Positions 16,005 through 23,705 of a DNA stretch of 64,000 bases are shown here, piece after piece. Source of the stretch: Clavibacter michiganensis (GTDB taxonomy: Bacteria; Actinomycetota; Actinomycetes; Actinomycetales; Microbacteriaceae); NCBI GenBank assembly GCA_002150995.1, contig MDHJ01000001.1, positions 2,914,001-2,978,000 of the forward strand, read 5' to 3'. The notes beneath the pieces were generated by a model. It was given only the letters and a program-made list of their open reading frames with translations. It was not told where the DNA came from and ran no database searches. Both the position numbers and the translations under genes were made by a program. Numbering within the stretch: the first letter of the stretch is position 1; each line of letters starts with the position of its first letter.

Positions 16005-16673
16005 ATGAGCGCTCCCTGGCACGTGACCCCCGGCGGCCCCTCCCACGCGCACCGGGCGGGCGACGTGGAGATCCGGAAGGCGTCCGTCGGCCCCATGGAC
16101 AACGACGCGTACCTCCTCACCGACCTCGACTCCGGCGAGCGCCTGCTCGTGGACGCGGCGGCCGACGTCGACCGGCTGCTCGCCCTCGTGGCCGAGCCGG
16201 ATCCCGCCGGCCGCCTGGCCGTCGTCGTCACCACCCACGGCCACCTGGACCACCACGGCGCGCTCGCGGCCGTGCTCGACGCGACGGACGCGTCCTCGGC
16301 CGTGGGCGCCGCCGACGCGGGCGACCTGCCCGTCGACCCCGACCGGCGGCTCGCCCACGGGGACGAGGTGGCGTTCGGCGGCGTGTCCGTCGAGGTGGTC
16401 GCGCTCCGCGGGCACACCCCCGGCGGCGTGGCGCTCGTGCTGCAGCCGGGCGACGGGAGCACGCACCTCTTCACGGGCGACTCGCTCTTCCCGGGAGGGG
16501 TCGGGAACACGGGCGGCGACGCGGCGCGCTTCCGGCAGCTCATGGACGACGTGGAGGAGCGCCTCTTCGCCCGCTTCCCCGACGACGCGCACGTGCATCC
16601 CGGCCACGGCGACTCGACCACGCTCGGCGCCGAGCGCGGGTCCCTCGCCGCATGGCGCGAGCGCGGCTGGTGA
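16005..16673 (+). CDS. MBL-fold metallo-hydrolase
   Basis: This 222-residue cytoplasmic protein has the metallo-beta-lactamase fold. The HxHxDH zinc motif is present as HGHLDH (residues 78-83). It is followed by GHTPGG, GDSLFPGG and HPGHGDSTT, which carry further metal ligands of the glyoxalase II-like branch. The substrate is unknown; thioesters or other hydrolysable esters are usual for this branch. ATG 16005 has no Shine-Dalgarno sequence, but TACCGT lies six bases upstream (15993-15998), and a separate promoter is present at 15927-15956. Longer in-frame starts back to 15912 would run through that promoter. Confidence 0.85.
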   Translation: MSAPWHVTPGGPSHAHRAGDVEIRKASVGPMDNDAYLLTDLDSGERLLVDAAADVDRLLALVAEPDPAGRLAVVVTTHGHLDHHGALAAVLDATDASSAVGAADAGDLPVDPDRRLAHGDEVAFGGVSVEVVALRGHTPGGVALVLQPGDGSTHLFTGDSLFPGGVGNTGGDAARFRQLMDDVEERLFARFPDDAHVHPGHGDSTTLGAERGSLAAWRERGW

Positions 16674-16723
16674 CGGGACGCCGGGCGCCGTCCCGCGACC
16701 GGGCCGTGCGCGCGGGGCTCGCC

Positions 16724-16729
16724 TAGGCT
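16724..16729 (+). promoter_or_regulatory. Candidate -10 box for a leaderless mRNA
   Basis: TAGGCT ends six bases before ATG 16736. The six bases between are GAGGAG, too close to the start to work as a normal Shine-Dalgarno sequence. Confidence 0.45.
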
Positions 16730-16735
16730 GAGGAG

Positions 16736-17593
16736 ATGCCCGAGCACCCGTCGACCGTCCTCGCCCTCAGCGGGCACCGGGCCGTCATCGAGCCCGACCG
16801 CTTCGTGCCGGGCGCGTACCAGCTCGTGGTCGACGGCACCCCGCAGTCGCACGTGAACATGGACGACCCGGGCGAGCTGTTCTTCGAGTACGTCCAGCGC
16901 ATGGGGCACGTCATCGACCTGGTGGGCGAGCCCGGCGAGGCGATCACCGCCCTGCACCTCGGCGCCGGCGCGCTCACCATCCCCCGGTACGTCGAGGCGA
17001 CGCGTCCCGGATCCCGCCAGCAGGTGATCGAGCTCGAGCAGGACCTCGTGGACCTCGTGCGGGAGCACCTGCCGTGGTCGCGGAGGGCCTCCATCCGGCT
17101 GCGCTACGGCGACGCGCGCGAGGTGCTGGGGCGCCTGCCCCAGGGGCTCCGCGGATCCGTCGACCTCGTCGTCGTGGACGTCTTCAGCGGCGCCCGCACG
17201 CCCGCCCACATCACGAGCCGCGAGTTCCACGCCGAGGCCGCGGCCTTCCTCGCGCCCGGCGGGATCATGACCGTCAACGTCGCCGACGGCCACGGGCTCG
17301 CCTTCGCCCGCGGGCAGGCCGCCACGATCCAGGACGTGCTCCCGCACGTGGCCGCGCTCGCGGAGACGCAGGTGCTGAAGGGCCGGCGGTTCGGCAACGT
17401 CGTGCTCGCGGCCTCGGCCACGCCCCTCCCTCTGGACTTCGTGCCCCGCCTGCTGGCGGGCGGCCCGCACCCCGCGAAGGTCGTCGAGGGCCGCGAGCTC
17501 GCCGACTTCATCGCGGGCGCCTCCGTCGTCACCGACGCCACCGCCGTGCCCTCGCCCTCCCCCGCCCGCAGCATCTTCCAGACGAGGCCCTGA
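16736..17593 (+). CDS. Spermidine-synthase-like methyltransferase-fold protein
   Basis: This 285-residue soluble protein has the Rossmann fold of spermidine synthases. A nucleotide-binding glycine loop is visible in ALHLGAGALTIPRYV (near residue 80), an acidic residue follows strand 2 (QQVIELEQDLVDLV), and DLVVVDVFSGARTPAH resembles the polyamine-synthase active-site strand. It lacks the membrane domain seen in some fused homologues. Actinobacterial members are often annotated as spermidine synthase without evidence of polyamine synthesis, so the substrate is open. It precedes the lipoprotein gene at 17638 by 44 bases. Confidence 0.8.
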   Translation: MPEHPSTVLALSGHRAVIEPDRFVPGAYQLVVDGTPQSHVNMDDPGELFFEYVQRMGHVIDLVGEPGEAITALHLGAGALTIPRYVEATRPGSRQQVIELEQDLVDLVREHLPWSRRASIRLRYGDAREVLGRLPQGLRGSVDLVVVDVFSGARTPAHITSREFHAEAAAFLAPGGIMTVNVADGHGLAFARGQAATIQDVLPHVAALAETQVLKGRRFGNVVLAASATPLPLDFVPRLLAGGPHPAKVVEGRELADFIAGASVVTDATAVPSPSPARSIFQTRP

Positions 17594-17637
17594 CCGGCCT
17601 CCCGGTCGCCGACGACCGCCGATCCACCGGAGTCACC

Positions 17638-18822
17638 ATGAACCGCCGCTCCCGCACCCGCCCCGCGCGCCTCGCCGTGCTCGGGATCGCCGCCCTGGTC
17701 GCGCTCACGGGCTGCACCAACGACGACGGCTCGCCCGTCGACGTCCGCGCGACCGAGCCGCCCGCGCCCTCCCCCACCAGCACCGACGCGGCGCCGGCGG
17801 GCGTGGCGCCCTCCGGGACGCCGACCGCGATCACGACGGGCCTCGTGTCCCCGTGGTCCGTCGCCCAGCTGCCCACCGGCGCCCTCCTCGTCAGCGAGCG
17901 GGACACCTCGCGCATCGTCGAGGTGCTCGCCGACGGCACCACCCGCGTCGCGGGCACCGTGGCCGGGGTCGGGCCGCAGGGCGAGGGCGGGCTGCTCGGC
18001 ATCGCGGTGCGCGAGGCGGACGGGCGCACGCAGCTGTACGCCTACTTCACGAGCTCCACGGACAACCGCATCGTGCGCATGGACGTCACCGGCGCCCCGG
18101 GATCGCTGGGGCTCGGCACGCCCGAGGAGATCGTGACGGGCATCCCGCGCGACAGCAACCACAACGGCGGGCGCATCGCGTTCGGACCGGACGGGATGCT
18201 CTACGCGACCACGGGCGACGCGAACCTCCGCGACGCCGCGCAGGACCCCATCTCGCTGGCAGGCAAGATCCTCCGCCTCACGCCCGACGGGCAGGGCCCC
18301 GAGGACAACCCGACGCCCGGATCGCCCGTCTACTCGATGGGCCACCGGAACCCGCAGGGCATCGCCTGGGACGCCGAGGGCAACCTGTGGTCGGCCGAGT
18401 TCGGGCAGGACACCTGGGACGAGCTGAACCTCATCGAGCCGGGCGGGAACTACGGCTGGCCCGTCGTGGAGGGCGCGACCGACGACGCCGCGGACGGCAT
18501 GTACATCGATCCGGTCCGGCAGTGGGCCACCGACGACGCCAGCCCGAGCGGCATCGCCGTCTCCGGCGACACGATCTTCATGGCGGGCCTCGGCGGCGAG
18601 CGCCTCTGGGTGATCCGCCCGGGCGCCGTGCCCACCGACCCCATCCCGGACGACCGCGTGACGGAGTTCTACACCCGCGAGTTCGGGCGGATCCGGGACG
18701 TGCAGGCCGCCCCGGACGGGACGCTGCGCATGCTCACGAACAACACCGACGGGCGCGGGACGCCGCGGGACGGCGACGACAAGCTGCTCCGGGTCGAGCT
18801 CATGCCGATCCAGGCGGGATAA
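17638..18822 (+). CDS. Glucose/sorbosone-dehydrogenase-like lipoprotein
   Basis: This 394-residue exported protein has a lipobox signal peptide ending LVALTGC near residue 26, then a Pro/Thr/Ser-rich spacer. From about residue 65 it forms a six-bladed beta-propeller of the PQQ-dependent sugar dehydrogenase family: LVSPWSVAQLPTGALLVSER, GEGGLLGIAV, HNGGRIAFGPDGMLYATTGD, MGHRNPQGIAWD and GNYGWPVVEG are its typical blade motifs. The family oxidises aldose sugars with PQQ. No PQQ synthesis gene is present in the window, so activity is unproven. ATG is 44 bases after the preceding gene and may be co-transcribed with it. Confidence 0.88.
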   Translation: MNRRSRTRPARLAVLGIAALVALTGCTNDDGSPVDVRATEPPAPSPTSTDAAPAGVAPSGTPTAITTGLVSPWSVAQLPTGALLVSERDTSRIVEVLADGTTRVAGTVAGVGPQGEGGLLGIAVREADGRTQLYAYFTSSTDNRIVRMDVTGAPGSLGLGTPEEIVTGIPRDSNHNGGRIAFGPDGMLYATTGDANLRDAAQDPISLAGKILRLTPDGQGPEDNPTPGSPVYSMGHRNPQGIAWDAEGNLWSAEFGQDTWDELNLIEPGGNYGWPVVEGATDDAADGMYIDPVRQWATDDASPSGIAVSGDTIFMAGLGGERLWVIRPGAVPTDPIPDDRVTEFYTREFGRIRDVQAAPDGTLRMLTNNTDGRGTPRDGDDKLLRVELMPIQAG

Positions 18823-18832
18823 TCTCTTCCTC

Positions 18833-19363
18833 GTGACAGGCACCGCGATCATCATCGGCTACGACAGGGACACCCTCCGGGAGAAGGTGGACCTGCGGGC
18901 TACCGGCGATCGGCTGGACGAGCTCGAGAACCTCCGCAGCCTCTCCGCCATCACCGAGAAGGTCGCGCTGCTGCGCATGCTCGGCCGTCTCGACGAGGCG
19001 TGGGACATGGCGAACGCGGCCGTGCGCCAGGCGCGCTTCACCGGCGACCGGGAGACCCTGCTCGCGTGCCGCATCCGCCGCGCGCAGGTGCAGCAGTACC
19101 AGGGCAAGCTCGACATCGCGCTCCAGGACCTCGGCGGCTGCGTCGACGAGGCACGCGCCCACGAGTGGTTCGCGCTCGAGGCGTTCGCGCTGCAGCACCG
19201 CGGCAAGGTGCACTTCGACCGCGGCGACTACCGCCACGCGCTCAGCGACTTCGAGGACGCCTACACGCTGCGCACCCGCGAGGGCCTGCCGAGCGACCAG
19301 CTCGAGAGCTCGGCGCTCGCGATCGACGTCGCCAAGGAGCGCATCGCCGCCCAGCCCGCGTGA
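18833..19363 (+). CDS. TPR-repeat protein
   Basis: This 176-residue soluble protein is built of helix-turn-helix units. At least three tetratricopeptide-like repeats can be read, around residues 45-75 (LGRLDEAWDMANAAVRQA), 80-110 (YQGKLDIALQDLGGCVDEA) and 120-155 (DRGDYRHALSDFEDAYTL). Such proteins act as binding scaffolds; no partner is evident. The start is GTG at 18833, ten bases after the preceding stop codon. TAATCT lies seven bases before it and no Shine-Dalgarno sequence is present, so an internal leaderless promoter is plausible. Confidence 0.8.
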   Translation: MTGTAIIIGYDRDTLREKVDLRATGDRLDELENLRSLSAITEKVALLRMLGRLDEAWDMANAAVRQARFTGDRETLLACRIRRAQVQQYQGKLDIALQDLGGCVDEARAHEWFALEAFALQHRGKVHFDRGDYRHALSDFEDAYTLRTREGLPSDQLESSALAIDVAKERIAAQPA

Positions 19364-19399
19364 TGGGCCCGCTCCCTCCCCGGCCGCGGACGTCCGTCC

Positions 19400-19894
19400 G
19401 TGGCTGACCTCGCCCGCGTGCGGATCTGGGCCGAGGCCCTGATCGCGCTGCACCTCGACCCGTCGTGGTCGTTCGAGTTCGACCACGCCCGGACGCGCGC
19501 CGGCGCCTGCCACTACGGCGACCGCCGGATCACCGTCTCCCGTCATCTCGCCGGGCGGTTCGAGGACGACCAGATCCACCAGGTGCTGCTGCACGAGGTC
19601 GCGCACGCGCTCGCCGGGTCCCGCGCCGGCCACGGCCCGCGGTGGAAGGCCCAGGCCGCGGAGCTCGGCTACGAGGGGTCGCGATTGCACTCCGGCCAGG
19701 TGGCCGAGGAGCTCGCGCCCTGGGTGGGCGCGTGCCCCGCCGGGCACGCGCACTTCCGCTACCGGAAGCCCACCCGCCCGCTCGCCTGCGGGGTGTGCTC
19801 GCGCCGCTTCGACGCCGCGCACCTGATCGCCTGGACCCGGCGCGCGGTGCCGTCCGGTGCCGCCGCGCCGTCCGCCCGGGAGGGCGCCGCGTGA
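19400..19894 (+). CDS. SprT-like zinc metalloprotease
   Basis: This 164-residue protein has the SprT-like domain. The catalytic HExxH motif is HEVAH at residues 65-69, and the downstream G-HG-W signature (AGHGPRWKAQAAELGY) supplies the third zinc ligand region. A small zinc ribbon follows (CPAGHAHFRY, then CGVCSRRF). In eukaryotes the related Spartan protease removes DNA-protein crosslinks; the role of bacterial SprT proteins is poorly known. GTG 19400 is the start. The stop overlaps the start of the next gene by four bases (GTGA), so the two are translationally coupled. Confidence 0.85.
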   Translation: MADLARVRIWAEALIALHLDPSWSFEFDHARTRAGACHYGDRRITVSRHLAGRFEDDQIHQVLLHEVAHALAGSRAGHGPRWKAQAAELGYEGSRLHSGQVAEELAPWVGACPAGHAHFRYRKPTRPLACGVCSRRFDAAHLIAWTRRAVPSGAAAPSAREGAA

Positions 19895-20589
19895 GCCGGG
19901 CGCCCGGATCCGAGCGGCCTACCGGCCAGTGGATCACCGACCCGGACGGCCTGCGCTGGTTCCTCGACACGGGCGCCGTGAGCCTCGACCTCGCCTACAC
20001 GGGGTCCCTCGGGGATCCCGCGCCGCGCGAGACGCTGCCGGACGCCGCGGCCCTCGGCACGTGGCTGAGCGAGCACCTCGCTCCCGTGTCCGAGCCGACC
20101 GAGCGCGACCTCGCGGACGCCCGCACGCTCCGGCAGGCCGTCGGGGACATCGCGTCCGCCCTGGCCGACGGCGGCGAGCCGGCGCCCCGGGACGTGGACG
20201 TCCTGAACCTGTACGCGGCCACGCCCGACCTGCCGCCCGCGCTCGGCGGCGGATCCCGCCAGGCCGGCCGCGCGCTCGCCCGGCCGGCGCAGGCGCTGGC
20301 GACCGCGGCGCGCGACGCGGTCGTGGTCTTCGGGGCGGGATCCGAGCGGATCCACCGCTGCTCGGCGGAGGACTGCACCGTCCTCTACCTCGACACGACG
20401 CGCTCGGGCACCCGGCGGTGGTGCTCGATGCGGCGCTGCGGGAACCGCGCGAAGGTGCGCGCCCACCGCGCACGGCAGCTGCGGGAGCGGCGCACGGGGA
20501 TCCCGGCGCGCGTGGTGCCGCTGCGATCCACCGGCCCCGCGGACCTCCGCCCGGCGCCCTCCGGGGACGCCGACGGCCCGGGAGCCTGA
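19891..20589 (+). CDS. CGNR zinc-finger, ABATE-domain transcriptional regulator
   Basis: This 232-residue protein has the ABATE architecture. The N-terminal two thirds are a helical putative stress-sensing or ligand-binding domain (WFLDTGAVSLDLAYT). The C-terminal CGNR zinc finger is at about residues 150-190: CSAEDC, then RRWCSMRRCGNRAKVRAHRA, with four cysteines in the expected spacing. Such proteins are thought to be transcription factors in actinobacteria. It starts at a GTG inside the end of the SprT-like gene, so the pair probably forms one unit. Its stop codon lies in the loop of the terminator hairpin at 20571-20604. Confidence 0.88.
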   Translation: MSRAPGSERPTGQWITDPDGLRWFLDTGAVSLDLAYTGSLGDPAPRETLPDAAALGTWLSEHLAPVSEPTERDLADARTLRQAVGDIASALADGGEPAPRDVDVLNLYAATPDLPPALGGGSRQAGRALARPAQALATAARDAVVVFGAGSERIHRCSAEDCTVLYLDTTRSGTRRWCSMRRCGNRAKVRAHRARQLRERRTGIPARVVPLRSTGPADLRPAPSGDADGPGA

Positions 20590-20604
20590 GCTCCCGGGCC
20601 GTCG
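20571..20604. terminator. Bidirectional terminator hairpin
   Basis: CGACGGCCCGGGAG (20571-20584) and CTCCCGGGCCGTCG (20591-20604) form a perfect 14-base-pair stem with a six-base loop. It sits between the convergent CGNR and DUF427 genes and includes the last codons of the former. Confidence 0.75.
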
Positions 20605-20617
20605 CGGCCGATCCGCG

Positions 20618-20920
20618 TCACTCGCCGACGCGGACCTCCTTCCAGAACGCGACGTAGCCGCTGTAGTCGCGGCCGACGCGGTCGAACGACGACGGGATGG
20701 GCGTCGGGTACGACCAGGCGCGGTCCTGCAGCAGGGTGTCGCCGTCCTTCACGGAGTAGTACTGCGTGTCGCCCTTCCACGGGCAGTGGTAGGGCGTGGA
20801 GCTCTCCGTGAGGAGCGACATGTCCACGCTCTGCGGCGGGAAGTACCAGTTGCCCTCGATCTCGATGAGCTCGTCCTTCGGGGCCTCGGCGACGGTGACG
20901 CCGTTGAGCTGTGCCTTCAT
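20618..20920 (-). CDS. DUF427 domain protein
   Basis: This 100-residue cytoplasmic protein is a complete single DUF427 domain. The family hallmarks are present: WYFPPQSVDMSLL near residue 27 and YHCPWKGDTQYYSV near residue 45, followed by AWSYPTPIPSSFDRVGRDYSGYVAFW. The biochemical role of the family is not established. ATG 20920 is preceded by GGAAGG, a reasonable ribosome binding site. It is a single-gene unit that converges on the CGNR gene. Confidence 0.9.
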   Translation of the reverse strand: MKAQLNGVTVAEAPKDELIEIEGNWYFPPQSVDMSLLTESSTPYHCPWKGDTQYYSVKDGDTLLQDRAWSYPTPIPSSFDRVGRDYSGYVAFWKEVRVGE

Positions 20921-21067
20921 GTGATGACCTTCCGGTTCCGGTTCCGGGCGTCGTGACGGTGCGGCGCCTGCTGCTCAGGGGAACACACGCTCCTGGGCGC
21001 CCATTCCGCGACGACCGCGAGCGGATGCCGCCGACGCCGCGCGAGGCGTGCCGGGGTCCGCGACCGC

Positions 21068-21658
21068 TCAGGCGTCGCGGTGGAGGCGGTGCACGACGAC
21101 GTCGGCCGGTCCGGCGGCGAGCGACGCGGACACCAGCGCACCGTGCCCGGCGGCGTCGAGCCGACGGGCGGAGACGCCCGCGGTCATGAGGTGCCCGACG
21201 GCCGGGCGCAGCTGCTGGTACGCGGCGCAGGCCACGGCGGCCTCCGGGGACGACGCGTCGAGGCCGAGGGCCGCCAGCGCGTCGACCACGGCGCCGGCCG
21301 CGAGCTGGTCCTCGGCGCACGCCCGCCAGGACCCGTCGGCCTCGACCGCGCCCGCGGCGACGACGGCCACGTACGCGCGGCGGCCGAGCGCCTCCTGGAG
21401 GGCGAGGATCCACGCGGCGACGGCGGTCGCGTCGGCGAGCCCCGCGCTCACCACGGCCGGCCGCGCCGGCATGGTCGCGAGCACCTCGTCGCGGCGGGCG
21501 GCGGTGGGCGGCGGGACGGAGGGCAGGGCGTCGACCCAGACGATGACGTCGGCGCCGCCGGCGATGCGGCGGGCGCCGGCCACGCCGCCGTCGAGCCGGA
21601 CCTGGTAGCGGGCCTGCGTCGACGGGTCGGGGCGCACGGCGTCAGCGGAGGAGGTCAC
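21068..21658 (-). CDS. ComB-like (2-phosphosulfolactate phosphatase family) protein, tentative
   Basis: This 196-residue soluble protein resembles the short actinobacterial members of the ComB family: YQVRLDGGVAGARRIAGGAD, ADVIVWVDALPS, and a later AYVAVVAAGAVEADGSWRACAED segment like the family's second half. ComB hydrolyses 2-phosphosulfolactate in coenzyme M synthesis, a pathway not expected here, so the true substrate is unknown. GTG 21658 follows TAGCAT by six bases and has no Shine-Dalgarno sequence. It overlaps the last 17 bases of the EVE-domain gene on the same strand. Confidence 0.6.
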   Translation of the reverse strand: MTSSADAVRPDPSTQARYQVRLDGGVAGARRIAGGADVIVWVDALPSVPPPTAARRDEVLATMPARPAVVSAGLADATAVAAWILALQEALGRRAYVAVVAAGAVEADGSWRACAEDQLAAGAVVDALAALGLDASSPEAAVACAAYQQLRPAVGHLMTAGVSARRLDAAGHGALVSASLAAGPADVVVHRLHRDA

Positions 21659-22142
21659 GATCCGATGCTACGGGCGTCCACGGGCCCGCACCTCCGCGGA
21701 TGACGCGGCGGGACGGCTCGGGCGCCCCGCGGCGCATGGCCTGCCGGATCACCTCGAAGTCGTCGCGGGAGATCTCGAGGAGCCCGGGCGCGAGCTTCCG
21801 GCCCCACTCGAGGGCGTCGCGCGTGAAGTCGAGCACGGGCACGAGCGGGCGGATGGGGGCGTCGACCGCGCCGAGGTCCCAGTCCATGCGCCGCCGCCAC
21901 GGGCGCCACTCGCCCACGCGGCCCTGGTAGGGGGCGGCGTCGGCGACGCGGCCGATGGCGGTGAAGGAGCGCAGGAGCCGCCCGTCCGGGTAGGACTCGC
22001 GCGGCGAGTAGTAGACGAAGCCGTCGGCCTCGCCGAGCCGCTCGACGGGCTCGCGCGCCCCGCGGTTGACCTGCGCGATGCCGAGGTCCAGGCCGTCGAG
22101 CACGCGGTCGCGCGAGACGACGCCCACCCAGTACCTGATCAT
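21642..22142 (-). CDS. EVE-domain protein
   Basis: This 166-residue protein matches the EVE (PUA-like) fold. It begins MIRYWVGVVSRDRVLDG and contains ADGFVYYSPRESYPDG and LRSFTAIGRVADAAPYQ, the usual EVE strands, ending with LEISRDDFEVIRQAM. EVE domains bind modified bases in DNA or RNA and often occur in restriction or antiphage systems; here the domain stands alone with no nuclease beside it. ATG 22142 is the only good start. The 3' end overlaps the start of the ComB-like gene, so the two may be coupled. Confidence 0.85.
   Translation of the reverse strand: MIRYWVGVVSRDRVLDGLDLGIAQVNRGAREPVERLGEADGFVYYSPRESYPDGRLLRSFTAIGRVADAAPYQGRVGEWRPWRRRMDWDLGAVDAPIRPLVPVLDFTRDALEWGRKLAPGLLEISRDDFEVIRQAMRRGAPEPSRRVIRGGAGPWTPVASDRDLLR
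21665..21670 (-). promoter_or_regulatory. Candidate -10 box for a leaderless mRNA
   Basis: TAGCAT (minus strand) ends six bases before the GTG at 21658. It lies inside the end of the EVE gene. Confidence 0.45.
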
Positions 22143-22211
22143 GTCCGTCCCATCCTGTCCCACGGCGGCCGGCCGTCGGGCACGCCCAGCCGCGCGGAGC
22201 ACACTGGGGTC

Positions 22212-22766
22212 ATGCGCGTGCTGCTGAAGACCATCCTCGACTGCGATCCCGACGCCGCCTGGCGCGCGCTCCACTCGCCGACCGTCATGCGGGAGGTCGC
22301 GGGCCCGCTCGTCGACTTCGTCCCGCTCGAGGACGGCGGGTTCCCCACCAGCTGGGACGGCCGCGAGCACGTCGCCGCCATGCAGGCGGGCCCCGTCACC
22401 GCGGGACGCCAGAGCATCCGGCTGCGCGACATGAAGCCGCGCGTCGAGGGCGTCCGCATCGTGCGGGACGACGGGCGCGGGCTCTCCGGCCTCATGGCGA
22501 TCCCCACGAGCATGAGGCACAGCATGGCCGTCTCCGCGGATCCCGCCGGCCCCGACGCCGACGGCCGCGTCAGGACGCTGTTCCGCGACCAGCTCGAGTT
22601 CGAGGCCGGGCTCCTCGGCCCCGCCATGTGGCCGACCTTCTGGGCCTTCTGGCAGTGGCGCGCGTTCCGCCTGCGGCAGCTGGCGCCGACGTGGGCGTAC
22701 GACTGGGAGCCCGAGGCCGAGCCCGACGGCGACGCCTCCCCCGCCGCGGACGTGTCCGCCGGCTGA
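22212..22766 (+). CDS. SRPBCC/START-like conserved protein, function unknown
   Basis: The product is 184 residues and soluble. The opening MRVLLKTILDCDPDAAWRAL with SPTVMREVAGPLVDF is like the first strand and helices of SRPBCC lipid-binding folds, and a long C-terminal helix is visible (FWAFWQWRAFRLRQLA). No catalytic residue can be named. ATG 22212 has no Shine-Dalgarno sequence; CACACT lies six bases upstream. It is followed 54 bases later by the DUF1684 gene. The final 20 residues are acidic and probably disordered. Confidence 0.7.
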   Translation: MRVLLKTILDCDPDAAWRALHSPTVMREVAGPLVDFVPLEDGGFPTSWDGREHVAAMQAGPVTAGRQSIRLRDMKPRVEGVRIVRDDGRGLSGLMAIPTSMRHSMAVSADPAGPDADGRVRTLFRDQLEFEAGLLGPAMWPTFWAFWQWRAFRLRQLAPTWAYDWEPEAEPDGDASPAADVSAG

Positions 22767-22808
22767 CGTCCCGCGCCGCCCCTGCCCGAGGAAGCCCGTC
22801 CATCCGCG

Positions 22809-22814
22809 TACGGT
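22809..22814 (+). promoter_or_regulatory. Candidate -10 box for a leaderless mRNA
   Basis: TACGGT ends six bases before ATG 22821, with no Shine-Dalgarno sequence between. Confidence 0.5.
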
Positions 22815-22820
22815 GGCCCC

Positions 22821-23468
22821 ATGCCCTCCGCCGTCACCGCCCTCCACGTCGCCGACTGGCGCCGCCGCACCCACGAGATGTACGCGGAGGTGCGCTGGGT
22901 CGCGCAGACGGATCCCGCGGCCGCGCACGCGCTCTGGCGCCGCACGCGCGACGACATGTTCCGCAGCCACCCGGCGACGCCGCTCCTGCCCGAGCACCGC
23001 GACGGCTTCGACCGGCTGGACGTGAAGGAGTACGACCCGGCCTGGCGGTTCGAGCTGGAGGTCCACGACGACCGGGGCGAGGAGCGCCACGAGGTCGAGA
23101 CCGGCACGGACGGCGTCGTGCCGTTCGAGCTGCTCGGGTCCGTGCACCTCCCCGCCGCCGATGGTCGCGAGCCCGGCAGCCTCGACGTGTGGCGCCTCGC
23201 GAGCTACGGCGGCGGCCTGCACCTGCCCGTCAAGGACGCGTCGCACCGGCGCGAGGGCGGCACCTACGGAGGCGGCCGCTACCTGCTGGACACGGTGAAG
23301 GGATCCGACCTCGGCCAGGGCGCGCCGGGCTCGATCGTGGTCGACCTCAACTTCGCCTACAACCCGTCGTGCGCCTACGACCCGGAGTGGGCGTGCCCCC
23401 TCGCGCCGGCCGGGAACGTGCTCGGCTTCGAGGTCCCCGTGGGCGAGATGGGCTTCTCCCCGGCCTGA
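22821..23468 (+). CDS. DUF1684 family protein
   Basis: This 215-residue soluble protein has the DUF1684 layout. The N-terminal helix region (ADWRRRTHEMYAEVRW) leads to FRSHPATPLLPEHR, a central beta region (LASYGGGLHLPVKDAS and GGTYGGGRYLLDTVKGSDLG) and the family's most conserved block LNFAYNPSCAYDPEWACPLA near residue 180. The family has no proven function. The two cysteines of the conserved block are present. The mRNA appears leaderless. Confidence 0.88.
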   Translation: MPSAVTALHVADWRRRTHEMYAEVRWVAQTDPAAAHALWRRTRDDMFRSHPATPLLPEHRDGFDRLDVKEYDPAWRFELEVHDDRGEERHEVETGTDGVVPFELLGSVHLPAADGREPGSLDVWRLASYGGGLHLPVKDASHRREGGTYGGGRYLLDTVKGSDLGQGAPGSIVVDLNFAYNPSCAYDPEWACPLAPAGNVLGFEVPVGEMGFSPA

Positions 23469-23592
23469 CCTGCTACGGTGTGAGGACTTGCGAGCACATC
23501 ATCGTGCTCCCTGCGTCGAGAGAACGCGTTCCCTCCTCGCCCCGATCAGATCGCCGACACCGGCCGACGGGTGCGGGTGACATCTTTCTTTT

Positions 23593-23624
23593 GGCGAACG
23601 GATGCGCCCATCGGCGCCTTCGCC
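23593..23624 (+). other. Nested hairpin in the leader of the DEAD-box helicase gene
   Basis: GGCGAA (23593-23598) pairs with TTCGCC (23619-23624), enclosing GATG/CATC. It is not followed by a U run, so it is not a terminator. The leader upstream of the helicase ATG is over 100 bases long. Long structured leaders occur on cold-induced helicase mRNAs elsewhere; that role is a guess here. Confidence 0.35.
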
Positions 23625-23705
23625 ATCCTCCGCTTCCGTGCGTGTCCGCCCACCCGCTGACCCGCACGCCGGGGCGGCCCCCTGCCTGGAAGGCAACTCC
23701 CCCGC

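Noticed and set aside
21642-22142. EVE-domain gene as part of an antiphage system
   Set aside because: Its neighbours (ComB-like, SRPBCC-like, DUF427) include no nuclease, methylase or helicase of a defence locus.
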